This document shows, in pieces, positions 1 through 7,700 of a DNA stretch of 15,648 nucleotides. The notes beneath the pieces were generated by a model, which had not been told where the DNA came from, searched no databases, and was given only the letters and a program-made list of their open reading frames with translations. Every line of letters begins with the position of its first letter. Within the stretch, counting starts at the first letter, position 1. The stretch is from Myxococcales bacterium (GTDB lineage: Bacteria > Myxococcota_A > Bradymonadia > Bradymonadales > Bradymonadaceae). The stretch is from positions 1 through 15,648 of the forward strand of contig SKNI01000522.1 in NCBI GenBank assembly GCA_007120615.1, written 5' to 3'. The translations under genes and the position numbers were made by a program.

Positions 1-17
1 AGGGCTGTGATATTCAT
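1..17 (-). CDS. Start of a leftward gene, cut by the window edge
   Basis: On the minus strand an ATG at 17-15 opens a reading frame Met-Asn-Ile-Thr-Ala that runs off the window. It is preceded by TAGGAGAG (complement of 21-28), a good ribosome-binding site about 5-7 bases from the ATG. Only five codons are visible, so no product can be named. If real, the gene is divergent from the ligase at 410 and shares the control region 18-409 with it. The call rests only on the ribosome site and start, and could be a chance match. Confidence 0.5.
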
Positions 18-91
18 CGACTCTCCTAAACGCGTATGATTTGCAGATGACCGGTGACGCCGTGCTACCTTTTCGACCGGGTCGATAGCAC

Positions 92-101
92 ACAAATTTG
101 T
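92..101. promoter_or_regulatory. Perfect 10-bp palindrome, possible operator
   Basis: ACAAATTTGT reads the same on both strands. Its right half continues as ATTTGTA (96-102), the 7-mer that also ends both copies of the 16-bp repeat at 137-143 and 250-256. On the minus strand it overlaps the end of TATACA (complement of 99-104). That could serve as a -10 element for the edge gene, with TTGGTT 16 bases upstream as a poor -35. It may therefore be a third, degenerate site for the same regulator. Confidence 0.3.
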
Positions 102-127
102 ATACTTTCAAGCTGCAATGAACCAAT

Positions 128-143
128 ACCATACTTATTTGTA
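128..143. repeat. 16-bp direct repeat, copy 1, within a dyad (operator candidate)
   Basis: ACCATACTTATTTGTA is identical to 241-256. Here it extends to a dyad: CCATAC at 129-134 and its reverse complement GTATGG at 141-146, separated by six bases. A symmetric 18-bp element repeated upstream of a gene is the usual shape of a dimeric repressor or activator site. The regulator is unknown and is not encoded in the window. Confidence 0.5.
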
Positions 144-240
144 TGGATTATCCGAGAATGACCTCGTAAAAATATACCTCGTCTGTGCAACGGTCGGCTC
201 ATTTATTTTGTTTCCATTCATTTGCTGGCCTGCCTCTTAA

Positions 241-256
241 ACCATACTTATTTGTA
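241..256. repeat. 16-bp direct repeat, copy 2
   Basis: This is an exact copy of 128-143, offset by 113 bp. Its right arm is imperfect (GTACGA instead of GTATGG), so only the inner TAC/GTA pairs. An exact 16-bp repeat within 130 bp of non-coding DNA is unlikely by chance and suggests a second binding site. Confidence 0.5.
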
Positions 257-325
257 CGAATTAAGGCGCCTCCCATCTCCCGGGAAGGATGAGCACTGGA
301 ATCTCGAAGACAAGGAAAAAATACC

Positions 326-354
326 TTGAGCAACTGACATTGCCGGTGCATAAC
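326..354 (+). promoter_or_regulatory. Candidate promoter of the ligase gene
   Basis: TTGAGC (326-331) and CATAAC (349-354) each match the housekeeping sigma consensus at four of six positions, with an ideal 17-base spacer. Transcription would begin near 361, giving a leader of about 50 bases before the ATG at 410. The operator-like repeats lie upstream of it. This is a sequence match only. Confidence 0.35.
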
Positions 355-409
355 GGTGCTATGACCACCTGCTGATCTCGAACCGAGCACTTTTCGCCTG
401 GAGAAATCT

Positions 410-2398
410 ATGACTTCCGACGCCGCCATCGCCACCAATTGGAATGACCTCTCCATTGAGGAACTCGAGGAGGCGGTGCAATATCACAACCGAAAATATT
501 GGGTCGATCACGCCCCGGAGATCACCGATCCCGAATTCGATCGTCTGGTGGAGGCTCTGCGCAATAAAGCTCCCGAAAGCGCCGTCCTCGATGCCATCGG
601 ACCCGCCGGCGCCGATCGCCAGTCTCTCGATGAAGACGCCGAAAAAATCACCCACAACCCTCCCATGCTCTCGCTCAATAAATGCTACGACGAAGAGACC
701 CTGGAGAAGTGGTTCGACAAATTCGAGGGCGATGCTATCGCCACCCCCAAGGTCGATGGCGTGGCCGCCTGTCTTCGCTATGACACCCACGGAAACCTCT
801 CCATCGCCGCCACCCGCGGAACCGGCGAGGTCGGCGAAGTCATGACCGCCCAGGCTCGCCACATCGTCAACCTCCCCGGTCAGATCAATGATGGGGACCT
901 GGAGGTCCGCGGGGAAGCCGTGATGCCGGTCGCCGTATTCGAGGAGCACTTCAAACACGAATACGCCAGCCCTCGAAACCTCACCGCCGGGGCCTTAAAA
1001 TTAAAGGACCCCACCCAGACCGCAAAATACGGAATCCGCTTTTTCGCCTTTGATCTTCTCGGTCCCCAATTCGACACGGAAGCTCAAAAGATGGCCCGCC
1101 TCCAGGAGTTGGGGTTTGCAATCCCCGAGATTCACGAGGTCTCCCGGGACCAGTTACAGAGCACCTATGATGGGATCTCATCGCGCCGATCCTCGTTGAA
1201 ATACGAGACCGACGGGGTGGTTTATAAAGCCAATCCAATCAGCGAGCAGCAGCGTCTGGGAACCACTGCTCACCACCCCCGATTTGCCCTGGCCTATAAA
1301 TTTCAGGGCGAATCCGGTGAGAGCATCCTGCGAGAAGTGCAGTGGAGCGTCTCTCGAACGGGGAGCATCAATCCCGTGGGTATCGTCGATCCCGTAAACC
1401 TCTCCGGCGCCTCGGTCACCCGCGTCAGCCTCCACAACCTGGCGATTATGGAAGGACTCGGCGGTGAAGAAGGCCTCACCCTGGGTGCCCGCGTCCTTAT
1501 GATGCGTCGCGGAGGCGTCATCCCCAACCTCGAAAAAGTTATCGAGCACGGCGATGAGCCGGTTACCATCCCCACCGAATGCCCCGGCTGCGGGGCCCCT
1601 ACCCGCCGTGAAAACGACATCCTCCTCGCCGATCACCGCGACGACTGTCGACATGCCCGACTCAAACAACTGGAGCATTTCGTCAGCGTCATGGAGATCA
1701 AGGGCTTTGGCCCCAAATTACTGGAACAGCTCTACGAAGCCGGTCTGGTCACTTCCCTGCCCGATTTTTATACCCTGACCATCGAAGAGATGACCGACCT
1801 CGACCGCGTCGGAAAACGCCTGGCCAAACGACAGGTCGAGCGAATCGACGCCGCCCGGGTTGTGCGCGCCGATCGCTTCCTGCGCTCTCTGGGTATCCAC
1901 GAGTTGGGCAACCATGTCAGCGCAATTCTTCTACGACAATACCCTTCGCTCGACGCCATTCGCGCCCTTCAGGCCGAAGAATTGGCCAATATCCACACCA
2001 TCGGTGAGATCATCGCCGAATCCGTCACCCAGGGACTCGAGGAGAATTCCGAGCTCATCGACGAATTGCTTCAGTTTATAACCCTCGAATTTCCCGAGGA
2101 AGAAGAGGTCCTCGAGACCGACTCTCCTCTCTCCGGAAAAGCGGTGCTCTTTACCGGCGCCATGGAGTCGATGTCCCGCAAAGAAGGCAAAGAAGAGGTC
2201 AAAAAACGAGGGGGCCGATGCCCATCTTCGGTAGTGCGAGACCTCGATTACCTTGTCATCGGCGACGCCGACATGGAAAAGTTCAACACCGGATGGCGCA
2301 CCAATAAATTAAAAAAGGCCGAGCGCTACAACGACGACGGCTCCTCCATCGAGATCATTGGCGAATCTACTTTTCTGACCCTCCTTCAGGAGGAGTGA
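410..2398 (+). CDS. ligA: NAD-dependent DNA ligase, divergent
   Basis: The enzyme seals 3'-OH/5'-phosphate nicks using NAD+, in replication and repair. The 662-residue protein has the LigA order: domain Ia (about 22-45, YHNRKYWVDHAPEITD), HNPPMLSL at 82-89, nucleotidyltransferase motif KVDG with Lys114 as the adenylated lysine, Arg136, Glu169, DGVVYK (Lys273), AYKF (Lys297), OB fold, zinc finger, helix-hairpin-helix repeats (about 425-545) and BRCT (about 575-660). The ATG at 410 follows GGAG at 400-403. Two things are odd. The Glu normally two residues before the catalytic Lys is Thr112. The zinc finger has Cys391, Cys394 and Cys413, but the third of the usual four cysteines is missing, with Asp408/His409 in its place. 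It could be the sole ligase of the lineage or a second paralogue. Confidence 0.93.
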   Translation: MTSDAAIATNWNDLSIEELEEAVQYHNRKYWVDHAPEITDPEFDRLVEALRNKAPESAVLDAIGPAGADRQSLDEDAEKITHNPPMLSLNKCYDEETLEKWFDKFEGDAIATPKVDGVAACLRYDTHGNLSIAATRGTGEVGEVMTAQARHIVNLPGQINDGDLEVRGEAVMPVAVFEEHFKHEYASPRNLTAGALKLKDPTQTAKYGIRFFAFDLLGPQFDTEAQKMARLQELGFAIPEIHEVSRDQLQSTYDGISSRRSSLKYETDGVVYKANPISEQQRLGTTAHHPRFALAYKFQGESGESILREVQWSVSRTGSINPVGIVDPVNLSGASVTRVSLHNLAIMEGLGGEEGLTLGARVLMMRRGGVIPNLEKVIEHGDEPVTIPTECPGCGAPTRRENDILLADHRDDCRHARLKQLEHFVSVMEIKGFGPKLLEQLYEAGLVTSLPDFYTLTIEEMTDLDRVGKRLAKRQVERIDAARVVRADRFLRSLGIHELGNHVSAILLRQYPSLDAIRALQAEELANIHTIGEIIAESVTQGLEENSELIDELLQFITLEFPEEEEVLETDSPLSGKAVLFTGAMESMSRKEGKEEVKKRGGRCPSSVVRDLDYLVIGDADMEKFNTGWRTNKLKKAERYNDDGSSIEIIGESTFLTLLQEE

Positions 2399-2412
2399 TC
2401 AGAAATAACACC

Positions 2413-2432
2413 AGAAGAGAGAGCGTTCTTCT
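2413..2432 (+). terminator. Weak hairpin after the ligase gene
   Basis: AGAAGA (2413-2418) pairs with TCTTCT (2427-2432) across an 8-base loop, 15 bases after the ligase stop. The stem is A/T-rich and no T-run follows, so it is at best a poor intrinsic terminator. The rest of the 246-bp gap to 2645 shows no gene. A TATGAT at 2530-2535 could be a -10 element, but no good -35 precedes it. Confidence 0.15.
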
Positions 2433-2644
2433 ACTACTCCCAGCGACCTGGGCGGATTGATCGCCATCTGGACCAGAGGCTGCGGCCCGGTCATCGATGT
2501 TCGTTCTTCCCCGCACTCTGGACTTCTGTTATGATTCGCAAACGCCACTCGAAATGAAAATCAGCGCCTTTGCAGACCGGTTTTTGCGGGTAAATTGCTC
2601 CCGGGCGACACCACTAGTTACCAACACACAGCGGTACCATCAGT

Positions 2645-3910
2645 ATGGAAGTACAAGATAGCGATCGAACCAGGGGAACTTTCCTCGTCGTTGACGATGA
2701 ACCCGATATCCTCGACGCCATCGCACGCCTTTTTCGTAAAGAATACCATGTCCTCACTGCGCAGACCGTCGATGAGGCCTGGAAGCTCATCGACACCCAT
2801 GACGTGCAGGTCGTCATGACCGATCAACGCATGCCCTGTATGTCGGGTATCGATTTTCTGGTGGACCTTCGAAAGAGCCGTCCCCAGATCGTGCGAGTCC
2901 TCTTTACGGGCTACTCCAATATCACCAACGTAATCGACGCGATCAACGAGGGCCACGTCTACCGCTATATCAGCAAACCCTGGAAGCCGGTGGAGCTACG
3001 CCTCTTCGTGGCTCAGGCTTTTGAGTATTATCGATCCCAACGAGAGCGCGATAATCTGCTGCAACGTCTCCAGGAGGCGAACGCTCAACTCGAGGAACAA
3101 AACGCCCTCCTCAGTACGGCAAACGAAGAGCTGACGATCCTCGACCGCGTCAAAAACGTCTTTATGGAAGTCGTCAGCCACGAGTTGAACACTCCCATCG
3201 CCATCGTATTCGGGTATACCTTCTTATTGCGCAAAGAAATGGGTGATGACCTCTCGTCGGTGGCCACCAAGGCTCTGGCCGGAATTGACTCCAGCGCCGT
3301 CCGCTTGAAAAATATCTCCAATCGTATCTTTCAGATGCTCGGTGAGGGCGACGAGACTCACACTCTCGATCTGGAGTGGGTCGATCTTCATAAATTCGTT
3401 GAATCTCTCCACGAACAGATCGACCCCTTTTTGGAGAAGCGAAATCAAACTCTTCAGCTCTCCATCGAGCCGAGCCTGGTGCGTGTCAAAGCCGACGAAG
3501 ACAAGCTCAACGCCCTCTGCTTAAACCTGTTGATGAACGCCATTAAATTCTCCTACGACGATCAGACCATCGCTCTGGAGATTGAAGCACTGCCCGAAAC
3601 CGAGCAGGTCTCCATCACCGTTCGGGACTGCGGCGTGGGCATCCCCGACGAGGAAGTCTCCCAGATCTTTGACGTCTTCTTTAGCACCTTCAACAGCGGA
3701 CACCACTCCTCGGGGCAATTTGAGTTCAACAAACGAGGAATCGGTCTCGGGCTGGCGGTGGCCAAGCGCTTTGCCGAGATGCACGGTGGCTTTATCCAGG
3801 TCGATAGTACCGAAGGTCAGGGCTCGCGCTTTACAGTTCTCCTGCCCCGAAATCCCCGCCAGCCGGGGGTAAGCGCTCTCTCGACTACCACCCAGCACGT
3901 GGCCCACTGA
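2645..3910 (+). CDS. Receiver-histidine kinase hybrid, cytosolic
   Basis: This is a two-component signalling protein of 421 residues. Residues 12-128 form a receiver: acidic pair Asp17-Asp18, phospho-acceptor Asp60 (MTDQRMP), Thr88 and Lys111 (YISKPW). A glutamine/glutamate-rich coiled coil (about 132-168) leads to the kinase: H box VSHELNTPI with His179, N box LLMNAIKFS with Asn298, G1 box DCGVGIP from Asp328, and G2 box RGIGLGL at 364-370. There is no membrane segment, PAS or other sensor domain, so the receiver is probably the input, fed by another kinase in a relay. No downstream output regulator lies next to it. The ATG at 2645 has no clear ribosome-binding site, but the receiver begins only about ten residues in, so the start cannot move far. 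It ends 2 bp from the convergent methyltransferase gene. Confidence 0.92.
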   Translation: MEVQDSDRTRGTFLVVDDEPDILDAIARLFRKEYHVLTAQTVDEAWKLIDTHDVQVVMTDQRMPCMSGIDFLVDLRKSRPQIVRVLFTGYSNITNVIDAINEGHVYRYISKPWKPVELRLFVAQAFEYYRSQRERDNLLQRLQEANAQLEEQNALLSTANEELTILDRVKNVFMEVVSHELNTPIAIVFGYTFLLRKEMGDDLSSVATKALAGIDSSAVRLKNISNRIFQMLGEGDETHTLDLEWVDLHKFVESLHEQIDPFLEKRNQTLQLSIEPSLVRVKADEDKLNALCLNLLMNAIKFSYDDQTIALEIEALPETEQVSITVRDCGVGIPDEEVSQIFDVFFSTFNSGHHSSGQFEFNKRGIGLGLAVAKRFAEMHGGFIQVDSTEGQGSRFTVLLPRNPRQPGVSALSTTTQHVAH

Positions 3911-3912
3911 GA

Positions 3913-4752
3913 TTAGGACGAGCTGTACAAGGCCAGCCTCTCAACGAGAATATCCTTTCGAGGATTGCCGTCGGGAATCTTGTGGAGCGCGCTCCGTGCT
4001 CGTTCTTCTCTTCCAGAAATAAGCCACAACCAGGCTTCGTCGCAGCTGTCGCTCTCACCGGCCTTCAGGTGTCGGTGCAGGACCTCTTCGTGAGCAGCAT
4101 CTCCGGTTAGCATCGAGAGAATCTCTCCCTCTTCGATGGTATCATGGGACAATACGAAGAGATCCGTAGGCAATACCTGATCGCTGATAACTGCGCTGGC
4201 TTCGCAGGAGTGAAGCGCCCATTCGATCTCCTCCACGGTTGCTCCCGACAAATAGGGCTCCAGACTTCGCACAGGGTCTGCATCGAGGATCTCCTGATTC
4301 AACACCACCAGGGCCCAACCCTTTGTGCCCAATTGATCGAGCCTGGCGATCAATCGGGTCAACCGCTCCAGGCGCTCCTCTTTGAGGGAGCCATCCTCCT
4401 CGTCGACCATGGTTCCGATGGCCACTGCGAAATCAAAGGGTCCGCGTCTGTCGACCTCCTCATCGAAGAGATCAGCGCACAAAAAATCTCCCCCTTCCAG
4501 GCTCCGCTGAGCGCTCGCAATGGAAGGTGCAAAACGGTCTACTCCCAGATACCCCCCGACAGAAAACCGATTCTTTGCATAGGCGTACAGCTGACCGGTT
4601 CCACAACCGAGGTCCACCATTCGAGTGCCCTCCTCGATCTGGAGTCCCCGCAGGATGCTCTCGAAGCGAAGCCATTGTTCCAGACGATGACGCCATCCGT
4701 CACGGCAGGCGAATTCTCGGTGGAGGGCCAACTCCGAATAATAATCACTCAC
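3913..4752 (-). CDS. SAM-dependent methyltransferase, class I
   Basis: This 279-residue protein has a Rossmann-type methyltransferase core: motif I VDLGCGTGQLY (46-56) for S-adenosylmethionine, acidic Asp72 in GVDRFAPSI at the end of strand 2, ADL at 93-95, and FDFAVAIGTM (106-115) in the motif IV position. The last 70 or so residues are helical and TPR-like (AWLWLISGREERARSALHKI), perhaps a docking piece. No catalytic signature reveals the acceptor. It starts with GTG at 4752-4750, and that GTG overlaps the TGA of the kinase gene in a GTGA junction, so translation is probably coupled to the kinase. The ribosome site is weak, in line with coupling. It may methylate something controlled by the kinase, or the kinase itself; both are inference. 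Confidence 0.85.
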   Translation of the reverse strand: MSDYYSELALHREFACRDGWRHRLEQWLRFESILRGLQIEEGTRMVDLGCGTGQLYAYAKNRFSVGGYLGVDRFAPSIASAQRSLEGGDFLCADLFDEEVDRRGPFDFAVAIGTMVDEEDGSLKEERLERLTRLIARLDQLGTKGWALVVLNQEILDADPVRSLEPYLSGATVEEIEWALHSCEASAVISDQVLPTDLFVLSHDTIEEGEILSMLTGDAAHEEVLHRHLKAGESDSCDEAWLWLISGREERARSALHKIPDGNPRKDILVERLALYSSS

Positions 4753-7700
4753 GTCGCTGATTCTTCTTCATCGAGTTTCAAGGTCTGGCGAATCCCCCGA
4801 GTTTGCTCCCTGGCAAGTTCCCGAGCCATCTGAGCCTCCTCAACCTTCTGGGCTTCATCGGCGAGTCTGGCAGCCACCATCAGCGCGGTCGTGGCCATGG
4901 GCGCTCGAACGCCGGTGGAGGCAGAAATCCCTCGAATCTCTTCGATATAATCACTCCATCCGGTCCATACGGACCGTCCTGCATTGGCCGCCAGAAGACC
5001 TGCCCATGCCTGCGCCAGAAGGGCCGTTTGACCGGTCTGACTAAAGATATCAACCAGGATATCAAAAAGCTCGCCGGCATCACCGTAGGCCTCCTTCTCC
5101 ACCATGATCATCGCCAGATTCAATCGAACGAAATATTCATCCCCGGAGCCTACCGCGTGATATAGCCGAACCGCCTCTTCCGCAAAGCTCTGAGCCTCCT
5201 CCAGGTCGCCCTGCATCCGGCTCCACTCCGCGAGGTCATTGAGACAATCGGCAATCCCGGTGATATTTCCCAACCTCTTATAAATCGTAAGCGCTGCCAT
5301 GGACGCCCGGTGAGCGGACTCGAAGTCACCACTCTGTCGGGTCACATCTCCCACGGCGTTGAAGCATTGGGCCTGACCAAAGTCATCATCGAGGCCCGCA
5401 AAAATCGTTTGCCCATGCTCAAAATGGCGGCGGGCCATCTCGAAATCACCGCGCTGCTCATCGACCCGACCCAACTCCAGCACGCATTGGGCCATCCAGC
5501 GAGGGTCGGACTTCTGGGCGAAATAATCACCGGCAGCGGCGAGCAATTCTTCGGCTCGCTCCAGATCGCCGAGCGCCCGATGACCGGTTCCCGCCCAGGT
5601 TCGCGCCCGGGCCAAAAGATCCTGATGCCCCGCAGCTTCCGCCAGTTCGGAGGCATTCTCCGCCAGCCGGGTACAGGCCTTATAAACCCCTCGACGTCCC
5701 GCCACTTGGGCTCGATCGATGACGTTTTGTATCGCCCATCTCGAGGACTCATCGACCAATTCCTGACGCCACTCGATCAGATCGACGGCATGAGCATAAT
5801 CGCTTCGCTCGATGCACTGATCCACGGCCTGACTCAACGGGGCCAGAGCCCGCTGACTCTCTCCGGCTTCGATCCAATGCCAGGCCAGCCTCTCCGCTAT
5901 TCCCAGTTCATCACCGTCGTATAACGTATCCAGCGCCTGAGCGCAGAACCCGTTCCACCTCGCCCAGCGATTCTCTTCCCGGGCTCCTCGCTCCAGGCTC
6001 TCCTGCATCATTCCATGGGAAAATTGCCACCCCTCCTCCATCTCCCGCGCCAGATTCTCTTGTATCATGCGCTCCACCAATCCGGAGACCGGCGGCAGCC
6101 CCGCCATCTCCTGAGCCGTAACCCACTCGACCTTATCGATCTCCTGGCCCAGTGCGGCGGCGAGTTCGATATAATGCAAGGTATCTGGAGCTTTGGTCTC
6201 CAGAAACCCTTGAATCCGGGAATCCCACAGCTGGTGGAGATCGTCGGGGATCTCGATATTGGCTCCCTCTTTTAAGGTGAAGCCGTTCTCGCCCATCACC
6301 AATTTGCCCCGGGCGACCCAGTCTTCCACCAATTGAACCGCGAAGAGGGGAACCCCCTCGCTTCTTTTCAAAATGTGGCTGGCCAGTTTCTCATTGAGGC
6401 GTAGCAGTTGCCGGACCAATCGATCCGTATCTTTCGGTTCCAGAGGCGGCAACAGACAGCGCTGAATTCGAGGAGTCTTCAAGAGATTATCGACCGCCCG
6501 CTTTTCCGTCGGGCGCAGCTCCAGTGCTTCCGTTCGAGCGGTCATAATCACCAGAATTGGCGCCGGATCATGAGACTGGCGGCGCTCCACGTACTCCGAA
6601 AAACCGAGAGCATCCAGCCCCCATTGCACATCATCGAGCCAGACGATAACCGGACGTCGACGGGCCAAGAGCGACAGATACCGATAGACGATGGCATAGC
6701 GCTCCTGACGTCCCAGGTGCTGTCCCCGTCCACTCTCCCCTGTTTCGGCCTCACCCCTTTCAAAGATCGAGAGCAGCGCCCGCAGATCAAAGTCCCCCGC
6801 CAGGCCTTCGGCGATCAGAACCTTACCGAGATAGTCCTCCAGCTTCTGTGGTTTGAGACGAGCGCATTTCAAGAATCGCTCCATCATCGGAACCAGCCCG
6901 TCAGCGGGACCGAGGACCGGACTGTGATAAGCCGTAAGCACCCGAGCTCCTCCGACCTCTCGGGCCCGCCGGCAGACCCAGCGGACGAGCTCCGATTTAC
7001 CGGTTCCCGCGGAGCCCTCCACCAATAATTGCATCGACGAGCCCTGATCTCGCACCTCGTGGAGGAGGCGCCAGATTCCATCTCGTTCCTGATCCCGGTC
7101 GACCAACGGTGTCGTCCGCAGACCGAAGAGGCCCAGACTGATCCCCATCAATTCATTGGAGAGGGTTCCCTCATCTCGGCGGCGCCAGCTCGGCGGAAGC
7201 GGTGGGACCTCAGCCCGAAGAGGCATCATCATGCTCGACGGCCTTTCCAAGTGTTGCTTTCCCGACGGTCCCAGTTGTGGGGGGGCCGTCATCTGTGTCG
7301 CAGCTCCGGGCTTTGCGACTACTGAGCGCAGCTCCGGCATAATCTGTGTCGATGTATCCGAGGTGCCGGTGTCGACCGGCCTCGGGGCATTTTGCTTTGC
7401 CGATGTCGGGGCCTCGAAGAGAACTCCGAACCGATGGGCGTCGTCGAGCGCCGGCAACTGGGCCAGCGCATAGGCCGCATCGGCGGCGTGATTGAATCGC
7501 TGTGACCGTCGCTTGGCGAGGAGCTTTCTAATCCAGTCTTCCGTTCCTTCGGGCACCTCAAATCGCGGCTCCAGTCTGGGAATCGGATCTTTGAGGTGAC
7601 TCTGGCCGATCTCCCAGGCGGTCTTTCCGTCAAACGGCCATTTTGCGCAGATCAACTCATAGGCCATACACCCCAACCCGTAGAGGTCGGTCCAGGGACC

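Larger units (their letters stand above)
18..409. other. Divergent control region between the edge gene and the ligase
   Basis: This 392-base stretch contains no convincing gene. It is visibly richer in A and T than the flanking coding sequence. It holds a 10-bp palindrome at 92-101, an exact 16-bp repeat at 128-143 and 241-256, a 6-6-6 dyad at 129-146, a short direct repeat (ACCTCGT at 161-167 and 176-182) and a candidate ligase promoter at 326-354. The layout fits a regulated divergent promoter region, which is an inference. Confidence 0.6.

Noticed and set aside
199..456. 85-codon minus-strand frame in the ligase upstream region
   Set aside because: It overlaps the ligase start and promoter, has no ribosome site or motif, and a mixed-composition translation.
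3911..3912. Terminator between the convergent hybrid kinase and methyltransferase genes
   Set aside because: Only two bases lie between the stops and no hairpin with a T-run was seen around them.
4144..4833. 229-codon plus-strand frame
   Set aside because: Antisense to the methyltransferase and the kinase end, which have clear motifs and overlapping start and stop.
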